The notes under the pieces: generated by a model
Database searches by the model: none
Seen by the model: the letters and a program-made list of their open reading frames with translations, nothing else
What the model was told of the DNA's origin: nothing
NCBI RefSeq assembly: GCF_003121625.1
Contig: NZ_QDDJ01000008.1
Location: 62,001 to 126,000, forward strand
Source of the DNA: Ornithinimicrobium cavernae
GTDB taxonomy: Bacteria; Actinomycetota; Actinomycetes; Actinomycetales; Dermatophilaceae
DNA: 64,000 bases
Reading direction: 5' to 3'
Shown here: positions 17,555-26,790 of the stretch, one piece after another
Position numbering within the stretch: position 1 is the first letter of the stretch
How the letters are laid out: every line of letters starts with the position of its first letter
Position numbers and translations under genes: made by a program

Positions 17555-18151
17555 TCATCCACGCACCGGCGCCAGGGTGCGGAGCCACTGCCTGGTCTGT
17601 CGCGCACTGCGCAGGTGCACCACGTCAGGCGGCTCGCGGTGGGGCAGCGACCCGCCGGCAGTGGCCCGCTGCACCACGCTCTGCGGGTCGGCGGCCCAGC
17701 TCCGGATCCGGTCCCGCTTGCGGGCCCAGCTGCGGAAGTGCCAGATGATGATCGACTCGCGGGAGAGGACCTGCCGCCACGTCTCGGTGTTGCCGTTGCA
17801 CATCTCCTGCTGCGTCACGGCTCGCGAGACGGTGCGCCGGATCAAGCGCTGCAGGGAGAACCACCGCGGGTAGTCGAGGGCCACGATGAGGTCCACCCGC
17901 GCCAGCGGCACGTCGAGCCACGCGCCGTAGGCCGTGTCGAGCACCCACGTCTCCCCCGCGCAGAGCTCCTCGGCACGCTGGCGCTGTTCCTCCGGAGGAC
18001 GCAGGGTCCACCCGGGCAACCAGCCGATCTCGTCGTCGACCGAGTGCCAGGGCAATCCGGTCGACTCCCCGATCTGCCTGGCCAGGGACGTCTTGCCCGA
18101 CCCGGTCACGCCGTAGACCATGATCCGCTGCGCCCTCGTTCCCTCCACCAC
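17555..18151 (-). CDS. P-loop (adenylate-kinase/FlaR-like) nucleotide-binding protein
   Basis: A 198-residue protein with GTG start. Walker A is YGVTGSGKTSLARQIG near residue 14; a second short motif, VDLIVALDYP near residue 88, matches the strand before the LID region, and RLIRRTVSR resembles the basic LID of small kinases. The frame around WHSVDDEIGWLPGW is typical of the so-called topology-modulation/FlaR-like ATPases, usually annotated as AAA or adenylate-kinase-like. The substrate is unknown. It is divergent from the ABC exporter operon. Confidence 0.75.
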   Translation of the reverse strand: MVEGTRAQRIMVYGVTGSGKTSLARQIGESTGLPWHSVDDEIGWLPGWTLRPPEEQRQRAEELCAGETWVLDTAYGAWLDVPLARVDLIVALDYPRWFSLQRLIRRTVSRAVTQQEMCNGNTETWRQVLSRESIIIWHFRSWARKRDRIRSWAADPQSVVQRATAGGSLPHREPPDVVHLRSARQTRQWLRTLAPVRG

Positions 18152-18318
18152 GGCATCCTGTCACCCCCGTCAGCTCCCAACGGGTGCCATCGTCACGGCC
18201 GCTCCGCTGGAGCGTGTGACACATCGGGTGGTGGACAGGTGACGGATGTCCCTGTCGGGCGCCGATCGCGTCCTTAGGCTGGTGTCCGTAGGGACCACAC
18301 TGAGGCAGAGGGCGGGTC

Positions 18319-19296
18319 GTGACGCAGACGGCAGAACAGCAGAAACACACCAGCACCGGGCAGGATGTCCTGGTCGTCGACGGGCTGGTGCGCCGCTTCG
18401 GGGACCTGACCGCGGTCGCCGACGTGTCGTTCCGGATCGCGCCCGGGGAGACCTACGGTCTGCTCGGCCCGAACGGCGCCGGCAAGACGACCACGATCTC
18501 GATGATCGCTGGGCTGCTCGAGGCCGACGAGGGCTCGGTCACCGTCGTCGGGCAGCCGATGGGGCCCACGAAGGTCGCGCCCAAGCGGCACCTCGGGCTG
18601 GTCCCCCAGGACCTGGCCATCTATCCGGACCTGAGCGCCCGGGAGAACCTCACCTTCTTCGGCAGGCTGCAGGGGCTGAGCGGGGGTGGCCTGAGGGCCC
18701 GGGTCGCCGAGGTGCTCGAGCTGACCGGGCTCACGGACCGGGCGAAGGGCCCGACCAAGGAGTTCTCCGGTGGCATGAAGCGCCGGCTGAATATCGGCAT
18801 CGGGCTCCTGCACCAGCCGACCCTGCTCATCCTCGACGAGCCCACCGTGGGCGTGGACCCGCAGTCGCGCAACGCGATCCTGGAGTCGGTGGAGAACCTG
18901 TCCGGTGAGGGCATGGCCGTGCTCTACACCACGCACTACATGGAGGAGGCCGAGCGGCTCTGTGACCGGATCGGTATCATCGACTCCGGCACGCTCCAGG
19001 CGGAGGGCACCCGTGATGAGCTGATCCGTCTCATCGGAGGGGTCGACAACATCCAGCTCACCGCGGCCGGCGACACCGAGGCGGCCGCCGAGGCGCTCCG
19101 CGCCCTGCCCCCGGTCGCGCGGGTCGACGCGGACCGCGGACGCCTGCAGCTGACCGTCCACGACGCGCCGACCGCGGTGGCCCAGATCGTCACGACGGCC
19201 ACGGCCTCGGGGCTCCAGCTCAGCGATGTGCAGATCAGCCGTCCCAACCTTGAGTCGGTCTTCCTGCACCTCACCGGCAAGGCACTGCGGGACTGA
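18319..19296 (+). CDS. ABC transporter ATP-binding protein (DrrA/ABC-2 exporter type)
   Basis: A 325-residue protein, GTG start. The ABC domain shows Walker A GPNGAGKTTT (near 56), Q-loop LVPQDLAIYPDL, signature EFSGGMKRRL, Walker B LLILDEPTVGVD and the switch histidine in TTHYMEEAE. The C-terminal extension (about 235-325) is that of the DrrA family. It heads a three-gene operon with two ABC-2 permeases (1-bp gap, then a 4-nt overlap) and should drive export of a lipid, drug or polymer precursor. Substrate unknown; no resistance or biosynthesis gene is adjacent. Confidence 0.9.
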   Translation: MTQTAEQQKHTSTGQDVLVVDGLVRRFGDLTAVADVSFRIAPGETYGLLGPNGAGKTTTISMIAGLLEADEGSVTVVGQPMGPTKVAPKRHLGLVPQDLAIYPDLSARENLTFFGRLQGLSGGGLRARVAEVLELTGLTDRAKGPTKEFSGGMKRRLNIGIGLLHQPTLLILDEPTVGVDPQSRNAILESVENLSGEGMAVLYTTHYMEEAERLCDRIGIIDSGTLQAEGTRDELIRLIGGVDNIQLTAAGDTEAAAEALRALPPVARVDADRGRLQLTVHDAPTAVAQIVTTATASGLQLSDVQISRPNLESVFLHLTGKALRD

Positions 19297-19297
19297 C

Positions 19298-20461
19298 ATG
19301 GGCCAGCTCATCACGCTGCTGCGGACCGACCTCGTCCAGCGGCTCAGGGACAAATCCGTCATCATCTTCGCGGTCATCGTGCCGATGGCTCTGATGGGAG
19401 CCATGAATCTGGTCATGGGAGACGCCATGGACATGGAGCTGGAGACGGCGACCGTCGCGGTCTCGGCGCCCGAGGGTGATCAGCTCGCGGCCGCCCTGGT
19501 TCAGTCACTCCCGGAGATCGGCCTGGACGTTGAGGTCACCGAGACCGGCGCGAAGGACGTGCAGGCCCGCGCCGAGTCCGGTGACGCCAGGCTGGCCCTC
19601 GTGATCCCCGACGGCTTCTCGGCGGCGCTGATGGCCGGCGAACCGGTCGAGGTCACCGCGATCCGGGGTGATGGTGCGGGGCTGGAGTCGAGCGTCGTGC
19701 TCGCTGTGGTCCAGGGCTTCCTGGACCGGGCCGGCGCCAGCGCCGTCGCCACCGCGGCAGGTGCGGCGCTCGGGCTGCCGCCGGCCCAGCTGGGCGGGCT
19801 CGCCCAGCAGGTCGCCACCGGAGACTCCGCCATCACCCTGGTCTCCGGAGAGACCTCGGACGAGCAGTTGGACCCCAAGGGGGCCCTGGTCGCCGGTCAG
19901 GCGGGACTGTTCCTCATGTTCACGGTCAGCTTCGGTGTCCTGGGGCTGCTGGCCGAGCGGGAGCTCGGCACGCTGTCCCGGCTGCGCTCCATGCCGATGA
20001 ACCCGGTGCTGGTGGTCCTGTCCAAGGTGCTGAGCAGCTTCGTCCTGGGCGTGGTGGCCACCAGCATCCTGCTCACGGCGGGAGGCCTGCTCTTCGGCGT
20101 GGACTTCGGCTCACCGGTGCCCGTCGCCGCCCTGATCGTCTGTGCGGTGATCGCGACCACCTCGCTGACGTTCATCGTGATCAAGCTCGCCAAGACCTCC
20201 GAGCAGGCCAGCATCATCCAGACGATCCTGGCGATGGTGCTCGGCATCGCGGGCGGGGCGTTCTTCCCGATGAGCGGGGGCGGACTGCTCGGCACCATCC
20301 TCGACCTGAACCCGGTGGCCGCGATGATCCGTGGTCTCGGCATCACCAGCGGTGGCGGTGGCCTGGGCGACATCGTGACGCCGGTGCTGATCATGCTCGG
20401 CTTCGCGGCGGTGGCGCTGCTGATCGCCCGGGTCGTGCCCGACCGGGGGGCGATGGCATGA
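19298..20461 (+). CDS. ABC-2 family permease (exporter subunit 1)
   Basis: About 387 residues from ATG 19298, one base after the ATPase stop. The plan is one N-terminal membrane segment (about 20-38: VIIFAVIVPMALMGAMNLVM), a large external loop (about 45-210) and five C-terminal membrane segments (from about 208, GLFLMFTVSFGVLGLLAE, to 380). This is the ABC-2/DUF-type permease arrangement of daunorubicin-like exporters. It works with the ATPase at 18319 and the permease at 20458, probably as a heterodimer. Confidence 0.85.
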   Translation: MGQLITLLRTDLVQRLRDKSVIIFAVIVPMALMGAMNLVMGDAMDMELETATVAVSAPEGDQLAAALVQSLPEIGLDVEVTETGAKDVQARAESGDARLALVIPDGFSAALMAGEPVEVTAIRGDGAGLESSVVLAVVQGFLDRAGASAVATAAGAALGLPPAQLGGLAQQVATGDSAITLVSGETSDEQLDPKGALVAGQAGLFLMFTVSFGVLGLLAERELGTLSRLRSMPMNPVLVVLSKVLSSFVLGVVATSILLTAGGLLFGVDFGSPVPVAALIVCAVIATTSLTFIVIKLAKTSEQASIIQTILAMVLGIAGGAFFPMSGGGLLGTILDLNPVAAMIRGLGITSGGGGLGDIVTPVLIMLGFAAVALLIARVVPDRGAMA

Positions 20462-21621
20462 GGGCCGCACTCGCGATCGCCGGCGTGGAGCTGCGTCGCT
20501 TCGTCAAGGACAAGGGCAACGTCTTCTTCACCTTCATCTTCCCGCTGGTCCTCGTCTTCGTGCTGGGCTCCCAGTTCGGTGGCTCCGCCTCCTCAGGCAC
20601 CGTCACGATCACCGGACCTGCCAGCGACCTGCGCACCGCGGTCTCCGAGCAGCTGGAGGACAACGACGTGACCGTGCAGCTCGCGAGTCACGACGACATG
20701 CTCGAGCAGGTTGCCCGGGGGCGCACGGACGTCGGTCTGATCATCGACGAGGAGGCCGTCACGGCATACTCCGACGGCGGTTCCGCCGAGCTGGAGATGA
20801 TCGCCAGCAGCTCCTCCACGAGCTCCGCGGCGCAGCAGCACGTGCGAGTCGCCGTCAGCAACCTGGACCTCCAGCAGCTGCAGCTCCGGGCGCTCGAGGA
20901 GGCCGGGGTCCCGACGACGGAGGCCTCCGAGGCGCTCGACACTGCCGCCGGCCAGGTCAGTGAACCGACCCTCGAGGTGGTGAGCGTCGACCGGTTGTCC
21001 CAGGAGTTCCAGGGGCTCGGGCAGTTCGACCTGGGGGCGTCCTCACAGCTGCTGCTGTTCACCTTCCTGACGTCGCTGGCCGGGTCCTCGACGCTCATCA
21101 ACGCCCGACGGCAGGGCGTGATGGGCAGGACCCTGGCCGCACCGGTCAGCACGCTGCAGGCCATCGTCGGGCAGTCCTTCGGGCGCTGGGTGATCGCGTT
21201 CTTCCAGGGTGGCTACATCATGCTCGCGACCTGGCTGCTGTTCGATGTGGACTGGGGCAACGTGGGGCTGTCCCTGCTGGTGCTGGCCGTGTTCGCCCTG
21301 GTCGCAGCCGGTGCCGCCATGGTGCTGGGCTCGGTGCTGGACAACGAGGGCGCCGCCGTGGGCGCGGGTGTGGGCCTGGGCCTGGTGCTGGCCGCCATCG
21401 GTGGCGGGATGGCGCCGCTGGAGATCTTCTCCGACACGATGCGGCAGGTCGCGCACGTCACCCCGCACGCCTGGGGTTACGACGCCTTCGCCGAGATCCA
21501 GCGCCACGGGGGCGGGATCACCGACATCCTCCCGCAGCTGGGCGTGCTCGTCGCCATGGGTCTCGGGGTGCTGCTCCTGGGCACCTGGCTGCTACGGCGA
21601 AGCCTGGCGCGCTCGCTGTAG
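20458..21621 (+). CDS. ABC-2 family permease (exporter subunit 2)
   Basis: A 387-residue protein overlapping the first permease by ATGA. Same architecture: N-terminal segment NVFFTFIFPLVLVFVLGS, a long external domain (about 45-190, Ser/Ala/Glu rich), then five membrane segments from about 193 to 382 ending GLGVLLLGTWLLRRSL. The sequence MGRTLAAPVSTLQAIVGQSFGRW after the first C-terminal segment is the coupling-helix region usual in ABC-2 proteins. It forms the pore with the preceding gene product. Confidence 0.85.
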   Translation: MRAALAIAGVELRRFVKDKGNVFFTFIFPLVLVFVLGSQFGGSASSGTVTITGPASDLRTAVSEQLEDNDVTVQLASHDDMLEQVARGRTDVGLIIDEEAVTAYSDGGSAELEMIASSSSTSSAAQQHVRVAVSNLDLQQLQLRALEEAGVPTTEASEALDTAAGQVSEPTLEVVSVDRLSQEFQGLGQFDLGASSQLLLFTFLTSLAGSSTLINARRQGVMGRTLAAPVSTLQAIVGQSFGRWVIAFFQGGYIMLATWLLFDVDWGNVGLSLLVLAVFALVAAGAAMVLGSVLDNEGAAVGAGVGLGLVLAAIGGGMAPLEIFSDTMRQVAHVTPHAWGYDAFAEIQRHGGGITDILPQLGVLVAMGLGVLLLGTWLLRRSLARSL

Positions 21622-21637
21622 GCCACCGTGGAGATCC

Positions 21638-21688
21638 CGACCATCGACGGCACGCCCCGGTTCGGGAACGGGTTCGCCCCGATGGTCG
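21638..21688. terminator. Long inverted repeat downstream of the ABC exporter operon
   Basis: CGACCATCG (21638-21646) and CGATGGTCG (21680-21688) are perfect 9-bp arms around a 33-nt GC-rich centre that can itself fold. It follows the last permease stop by 16 nt and precedes the RelA/SpoT-domain gene, so a terminator is the simplest reading. Confidence 0.4.
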
Positions 21689-21773
21689 ACGGGTAGGTGT
21701 CGACCTCCAGCAACGGTGACGGACCCAGGTGACGCACAGGGTCCGCTCAGCCATACGGCATACCCTCAGGGAC

Positions 21774-22532
21774 GTGGACCCCGCGACGACGCCCGCCAGT
21801 CACCAGCTGACCCAGCTCGCCACGTCCGGGGACCTTGCCCGGGTCCGTGCCGACTTCACCCGCTTCATGATGGAGTACAAGTTCGGCATGGACGAGATCG
21901 AGACCAAGATCTCGATCCTGCAGGAGGAGTTCACCCACCTGCACGACTACAACCCGATCGAGCACGTGCTGACCCGGCTGAAGACTCCCGAGTCGATCCT
22001 GGAGAAGGTCCGGCGCCGCGGTCTGGACCCGTCCTTCGAGGCCATCCGCGACAACATCACCGACATCGCGGGGGTCCGGGTGACCTGCAGCTTCGTCCGG
22101 GACGTCTACCAGGTCTACGACATGCTCTCCTCGCAGCCGGACATCGAGGTCCTCGCGGTCAAGGACTACATCGAGCACCCGAAGCCCAACGGCTATCGCA
22201 GCCTCCACGGGCTCGTCCGGATCCCCGTGCACCTGTCGGACCGGATCGTGCCGGTCACCGTCGAGCTGCAGCTGCGGACCGTCGCAATGGACTTCTGGGC
22301 CAGCCTCGAGCACAAGATCTACTACAAGTACCGCGAGGCCGTGCCCGAGGATCTGCTGGCGCAGCTGCAGGACGCGGCCCGCACCGCGGCCGATCTGGAC
22401 GACCGCATGGAGCGGCTGCACGTGCAGACCCATGGTGACTTCGTCGACAGCGACCGGCCGGGACCTACCGACGAGGTCGTGCGGCAGCTCCAGGAACTGC
22501 GCCGGGCACGGGTGAACAACCGGTTCGTCTGA
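21774..22532 (+). CDS. RelA/SpoT-domain protein (small alarmone synthetase-like)
   Basis: About 252 residues from GTG 21774; an upstream GTG at 21729 is also in frame. The synthetase domain is visible: KFGMDEIETKISILQEEF, IRDNITDIAGVRVTCSFVRDVY, KDYIEHPKPNGYRSLHGLV and ELQLRTVAMDFWASLEHKIYYK. There is no HD hydrolase, TGS or ACT domain, so this is a stand-alone enzyme of the RelQ/SAS type that makes (p)ppGpp from GTP or GDP and ATP. It appears monocistronic. Actinobacterial members may serve in wall stress or antibiotic tolerance. Confidence 0.88.
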   Translation: MDPATTPASHQLTQLATSGDLARVRADFTRFMMEYKFGMDEIETKISILQEEFTHLHDYNPIEHVLTRLKTPESILEKVRRRGLDPSFEAIRDNITDIAGVRVTCSFVRDVYQVYDMLSSQPDIEVLAVKDYIEHPKPNGYRSLHGLVRIPVHLSDRIVPVTVELQLRTVAMDFWASLEHKIYYKYREAVPEDLLAQLQDAARTAADLDDRMERLHVQTHGDFVDSDRPGPTDEVVRQLQELRRARVNNRFV

Positions 22533-22650
22533 GGCGGTTCTTACGGAATCTTTACCTGTGGACAACGCTCTGTAGCGATGCCGCGGGCGAGACTGTCTTG
22601 CGTGACCGGCTCGTGGGGGACCTGCGGGCACCTCGACCCGGAGGGAATCC

Positions 22651-23286
22651 GTGAAGAAGACACTGCTCGCGCTCGCGGCTCTGACCGGACTGTTGGCCGG
22701 GTGCCAGGGAAGTGCCGCTCCCGCAGATCCGCCCGCCAGCCAGGACGCGCTCACGACAGACACCGAGCCGACAACGGCTGACGCGGAGCCGAGCACCGGC
22801 GGGCCGCCCGATGACGTCGAGGACACGTCCGCGCCTCCCGAGACGGAAGCGGAGGGGCCGCCGGAGCTGCCAGAGGAGGCGAAGGAGGACTCCGAGGCCG
22901 GGGCCGAAGCCTTCGCGCTGCACTACATCGAGATGATCAACTACACAGGCCGCTACCCTGAAGTTGGACTCCTTGAACCCTTCGCATCCGAGACTTGCAA
23001 ATCTTGCGCAAACCATGAAGATTCGGTTGCTTATATGGTTGAGCATGGAGAGACCATGGAAAAGGATGGTCTTGATGTAGGGACCAGCGTGTCCCTCCAC
23101 CAGCCCGCCGATAGCGAAGCCTTGGTGCGAGTGCCGATTACCCAAGTGCCACAACCTGTTCTGGGCCCAGAACAGGAGATTACAGACGAAATCGATAAAA
23201 TCGACGCAACAATGGTGTTCGATCTTGAGTGGCAACAAGACCACTGGATAATTCGAGAAATAACCATCGATATGGGCAAGCAATGA
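22651..23286 (+). CDS. DUF6318-type lipoprotein
   Basis: A 211-residue protein, GTG start behind GGAGGG. Signal peptide with lipobox LLAGC (Cys 18), then a long acidic Thr/Pro/Glu linker (about 20-85) and a globular domain (about 88-211) beginning AEAFALHYIEMINYT with the cysteine pair ETCKSCANHE. This matches my recollection of DUF6318 lipoproteins. Function unknown; it should sit on the outer membrane face. The first part is GC-rich and typical, but from about 22945 codon use becomes clearly AT-richer. The stop overlaps the next start (ATGA). Confidence 0.75.
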   Translation: MKKTLLALAALTGLLAGCQGSAAPADPPASQDALTTDTEPTTADAEPSTGGPPDDVEDTSAPPETEAEGPPELPEEAKEDSEAGAEAFALHYIEMINYTGRYPEVGLLEPFASETCKSCANHEDSVAYMVEHGETMEKDGLDVGTSVSLHQPADSEALVRVPITQVPQPVLGPEQEITDEIDKIDATMVFDLEWQQDHWIIREITIDMGKQ

Positions 23287-24179
23287 TTGCAGTTGTCGCT
23301 CTCTCGACACTGCTCCTACTGACTTCACCCGAACCGTCGGAACCGCCACCGGAAGAGCCACCTTGTCGCTTGGTGGTTTGTGAGGTTGGCGGTGGAGGTT
23401 CATACGTTGGCCTGAGCAGAAAAGCAACTAGAGACCTCGTTGGGGTCTATCCTCCTGGGAACGGCCCAGAGAACCCAGAACGCTGGTTTGAATATTCAGC
23501 CGTTATTATGTGCGCGGGAAATGACCCACTCAACCCTGATCTGGTGCACTGCGAATGGGCGGCAACCTACTGTGAACTGCATCGGCCCGACAGCTCAGGT
23601 CCGTACTCGAATATCTACCGACGCATTGTCGATAGTGACGGCGAGGTCGGCACCTTCACGCTGGTCGGCCCAACCTGTTACCGCTCGGATGTGCCCGCCC
23701 GCTCGGGAGAGCGGTCCGAGGGACTGACCGAGGAGATGATCCTCGAGCAGTTCCACCAGACCGACTTCGCGCTGCCGACCGTATCGATCGAGCCGCCCGA
23801 TGGCCGCACCCTGGTCAACCTGCCCGTGTTCTATGAGCTCGTGTGGCCGCAGGACGGCTACGAGCCGGACGAGGTCGATACGACAGAGATCATCGGGCAC
23901 GAGGTCCGCATCCGGCCCACTCTTGAGTCGGCGACCTATCACTTCGGCGACGGGGAGTCGTTCGGTCCCACCGAGTCTCTCGGTGGGCCCCACCCGGACG
24001 GCGACGTCACGCACGAGTACTCCCACGCAACCACGGTCGAGCCCCACGTCACCGTGGTCTACGGCGGTGAGGTCAGCGTCGACGGGAGCGCCTGGGCCAC
24101 GATTCCTGGCACCGTGACCGTTGACGGGCCGGTGAACCCCCTTGAGGTCCTGACCTCCACGAACCGCCTCTACGACTGA
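23283..24179 (+). CDS. Secreted PKD-domain protein coupled to the lipoprotein
   Basis: About 298 residues from ATG 23283, which overlaps the DUF6318 stop by 4 nt. A short hydrophobic start (IAVVALSTLLLL) may be a signal or anchor. A Pro/Glu linker and a cysteine-containing region (MCAGN, VHCEWAATYCEL) follow, then a PKD-like beta-sandwich near the C-terminus (TYHFGDGESFGPTES ... THEYSHATT). The first third has low-GC codon use, the rest is typical high GC. The pair probably forms a cell-surface complex; no enzymatic motif is visible. Confidence 0.7.
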   Translation: MIAVVALSTLLLLTSPEPSEPPPEEPPCRLVVCEVGGGGSYVGLSRKATRDLVGVYPPGNGPENPERWFEYSAVIMCAGNDPLNPDLVHCEWAATYCELHRPDSSGPYSNIYRRIVDSDGEVGTFTLVGPTCYRSDVPARSGERSEGLTEEMILEQFHQTDFALPTVSIEPPDGRTLVNLPVFYELVWPQDGYEPDEVDTTEIIGHEVRIRPTLESATYHFGDGESFGPTESLGGPHPDGDVTHEYSHATTVEPHVTVVYGGEVSVDGSAWATIPGTVTVDGPVNPLEVLTSTNRLYD

Positions 24180-24187
24180 GACGAAGA

Positions 24188-24223
24188 AACCGGCCCCACG
24201 AGCACGTGCTCGTGAGACCGGTT
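24188..24223. terminator. Strong bidirectional terminator hairpin
   Basis: The inner 18 bases (24197-24214) are a perfect palindrome, CACGAGCACGTGCTCGTG, flanked by AACCGG (24188-24193) and CCGGTT (24218-24223) that extend the stem across small internal bulges. It lies between two convergent genes and should end both transcripts. Confidence 0.75.
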
Positions 24224-24262
24224 CATCGTGACGCGACAGTCTGCCGCTCAGGCTGGGATCAG

Positions 24263-26476
24263 TCAGCGATCGCCGCGGTAGCCGCCCACGCGGGACGAAC
24301 GCTCACGGTTGAAGCCACCGTTGCGCCGCTGCGGGCGACCGCGGTAGTTGCCACGCCCTGCCGGCCGCTTCGGGCGCAGCAGGTTGTCCAGCTGCGACTG
24401 CGGGATCGCGTCGAACGACGGCTCCCGGCCGCCGGCGGTCTCCAGCACCTCGGCGTCCTGCGGCGTCACCCGGGTCGGCGTGGCGTCGACGCCCGCGCTG
24501 TCGAGCATCCGCTGCACCGTCTTCTTCTGGTGCGGGAGTGCCAGGGTCACGACACGACCGTTCTCCCCGGCGCGGGCCGTGCGTCCTGCCCGGTGCAGGT
24601 AGTCCTTGTGGTCCGCGGGCGGGTCGGCCTGCAGCACCAGTGACACGTCATCGACGTGAATACCTCGCGCCGCGACGTCGGTGGCCACCAGGACCGGCAA
24701 CTCGCCGGACTTGAAGGCCTCCAGGACGCGCGTGCGCTGGGCCTGGTTGAGCCCACCGTGCAGGGCGGCCGCGAACACGCCGCACTCCCGCAGCTGCAGA
24801 GCCACCCGGTCGGCACCGAGCTTGGTGCGCACGAAGACGACGGTCCGGCCGGTGCGGTTGGCGATCGTCGCGGTGATCGGCTTCTTGTGCTGCGGGTCGA
24901 TGAGGAACACGTGGTGCTCCATGGTCGAGACGCTCGCGGTCGCGCTGTCCGTCTGGTGGGTCACCGGGTCGGTCAGGTACTTCTTGGCGACCTGGTCGAC
25001 ACCGTGGTCGAGCGTCGCCGAGAAGAGCAGCCGCTGACCGTCCGCAGGCGTGAGGTCGAGGATCTCGGAGATCGCCTCGACGAAGCCCATCTCGGCCATG
25101 TGGTCGGCCTCGTCGAGCACCGTGATCTTGACCTCGGAGAGGTCTGCGGCACCACGCTCGAGCAGGTCAGCCAGCCGTCCGGGCGTCGCGACGAGCAGGT
25201 CGACGCCCTGCTCGAGACTGCGCAGCTGCGGGGTGTAGGACATGCCGCCCGCCACCAGCTGGTGGCGCAGACGCATGGTGGACAGCAGCGGACGCAGCGC
25301 GTCCACGATCTGCATCGCCAGCTCACGGGTGGGCGTCAGGATCAGCGCGTGGGGCTTGTGCGGCCTGGCGCGCTCCCCCTCGGCGAGCCGGTGAATCGTC
25401 GGCAGGCCGAAGGCCAGGGTCTTGCCCGAGCCCGTCTGGCCACGACCGAGCAGGTCACGACCCGCCAGGGCGTCCGGGATGGTCGCGGACTGGATCGGGA
25501 AGGGCTTGACCAGTCCGAGCTCGGTCAGCCGATCGACCAGCTGGTCGTTCAGGCCGAGGGTGCCGAACTCGTTCGGTCCCTCGTGCACGGGCTTGGCCTG
25601 CCTCGGCGCCTGCTCGACACGCTCTTGCACCGGGCGCGGCCGGTCCTCGGAGAAGTGCCGGTTGTCGCGGCGCTCCCGGCGCTCCCAGGTGTGGTGCTGA
25701 CGCGCCTCGTCCGAGGAGTCACGGTGCGCCGGACGGTCCTCACGGTCCCAGTGACGACGAGGGCCGCGGTCATCGCGCTCAAAGGAACGCTGCGGACGGT
25801 CGTCCCTGTCAAAGCGACGGGGACCACGGTCGTCACGGCTGAAGGAGCGCTGCGGCCGGTCATCACGACTGAACGAGCGCTGCGGACGGTCATCCCGCTC
25901 AAAACGGCGGGGACCACGGTCGTCAGTGCGGTCGAAGGAACGCTGCGGACGGTCGTCCCGGTCGAAACGACGGGGACCACGGTCATCACGGCTGTAGCCA
26001 CGCTGCGGCCGGTCATCGCGGTTGAACGAACGCTGCGGACGGTCATCACGGTCGAACGAGCGACGCGGACCCCGGTCGTCAGTGCGGTCGAAGGGGCGCT
26101 GCGGACGGTCGTCCCGGTCAAAGCGACGGGGACCACGGTCGTCACGGCTGTAGCCACGCTGCGGCCGGTCGTCCCGGTCAAAACGACGGGGACCACGGTC
26201 ATCACGGTCGGACGGACGGCGGGGGCCGCGGTCGTCCCGGTCCTTCCAGTCACGCCCCTGGGGACGGTCGCCGTAACGCTTGCCGTCACCCTGACGGTCG
26301 TCGCGACGGGGCCGCTCCTCGCGGACCGGACGCTCGGCATACGACTCACGGTCGTCCCTGCGCGAGGAGCGCGGGGACAGCTCACGAGCCTTCCGAGCGA
26401 CCTTCTTCTGGGCAGCGGTGTGGCGGGGCTTCTTCTTGTGGGCAGGCGCGGAAGCGCGCCCGATGGCCTTGGCCAT
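24263..26476 (-). CDS. DEAD-box RNA helicase with long repetitive RDDR-rich N-terminus
   Basis: A 737-residue protein from ATG 26476 ([16 protein letters not shown]). Residues 1-75 are basic; about 80-245 are a tandem repeat of [10 protein letters not shown] / RDDRPQRSF units; 300-end is the helicase. Motifs: Q motif [18 protein letters not shown] (346-353), [25 protein letters not shown] and [10 protein letters not shown]. The C-terminus is Arg/Gly-rich ([15 protein letters not shown]). The charged repeats are intrinsically disordered and probably bind RNA or promote condensates. The likely role is RNA remodelling, for example ribosome assembly or cold adaptation. A 5' leader of up to 200 nt may carry regulation. 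Confidence 0.9.
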   Translation of the reverse strand: MAKAIGRASAPAHKKKPRHTAAQKKVARKARELSPRSSRRDDRESYAERPVREERPRRDDRQGDGKRYGDRPQGRDWKDRDDRGPRRPSDRDDRGPRRFDRDDRPQRGYSRDDRGPRRFDRDDRPQRPFDRTDDRGPRRSFDRDDRPQRSFNRDDRPQRGYSRDDRGPRRFDRDDRPQRSFDRTDDRGPRRFERDDRPQRSFSRDDRPQRSFSRDDRGPRRFDRDDRPQRSFERDDRGPRRHWDREDRPAHRDSSDEARQHHTWERRERRDNRHFSEDRPRPVQERVEQAPRQAKPVHEGPNEFGTLGLNDQLVDRLTELGLVKPFPIQSATIPDALAGRDLLGRGQTGSGKTLAFGLPTIHRLAEGERARPHKPHALILTPTRELAMQIVDALRPLLSTMRLRHQLVAGGMSYTPQLRSLEQGVDLLVATPGRLADLLERGAADLSEVKITVLDEADHMAEMGFVEAISEILDLTPADGQRLLFSATLDHGVDQVAKKYLTDPVTHQTDSATASVSTMEHHVFLIDPQHKKPITATIANRTGRTVVFVRTKLGADRVALQLRECGVFAAALHGGLNQAQRTRVLEAFKSGELPVLVATDVAARGIHVDDVSLVLQADPPADHKDYLHRAGRTARAGENGRVVTLALPHQKKTVQRMLDSAGVDATPTRVTPQDAEVLETAGGREPSFDAIPQSQLDNLLRPKRPAGRGNYRGRPQRRNGGFNRERSSRVGGYRGDR
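25742..26239 (-). repeat. Coding tandem repeats in the DEAD-box helicase N-terminus
   Basis: About 500 bp coding for roughly 16 half-units of 9-11 residues, alternating [10 protein letters not shown] and [12 protein letters not shown]. The copies are nearly identical in DNA as well as protein, so copy number may change by slippage or recombination. Confidence 0.85.
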
Positions 26477-26790
26477 GGCGTATCGCTCAATTCTGGATCT
26501 CGACGAGGTTGGACGCCTCATCGCTCCTCGTGAGCGTGACCGACCTACCTCCAGGTGCTCCATGGCACCCGATGGGCCGCGAGGAACGGTTTGTCCTCCG
26601 GCGAGCCCGTCTGGACGGTGCGACAACGCACCACGCGGGCAGATGTCTAGTTTAGCGGACAACCACCTCCGCACGCGAACTCGCAGAGTATGGCGCTCGT
26701 CACCCCGGTCGGACAGCGCCAGGCCGAGTGGTCTGTGGGGCAGGCGCCACCACCGAGCCCATGGTCCCGTCGCCCGCTAACGTGACCTGC
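26477..26790. other. Divergent intergenic region: helicase leader and hydrolase promoter
   Basis: These 314 bases hold no credible gene. On the minus strand an AT-richer element, TAAACTAGACAT (around 26645-26656), could be the -10 region of the helicase promoter, which would give the helicase a 5' leader of about 160-170 nt, long enough for post-transcriptional control. I could not identify a known riboswitch or cold-shock box in it. On the plus side, nothing clear is seen before the hydrolase start. Confidence 0.4.

Noticed and set aside
24656-26533. Plus-strand open frame over the helicase, with Val/Thr repeats
   Set aside because: The repeats are the mirror of the helicase RDDR repeats. 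No independent evidence.
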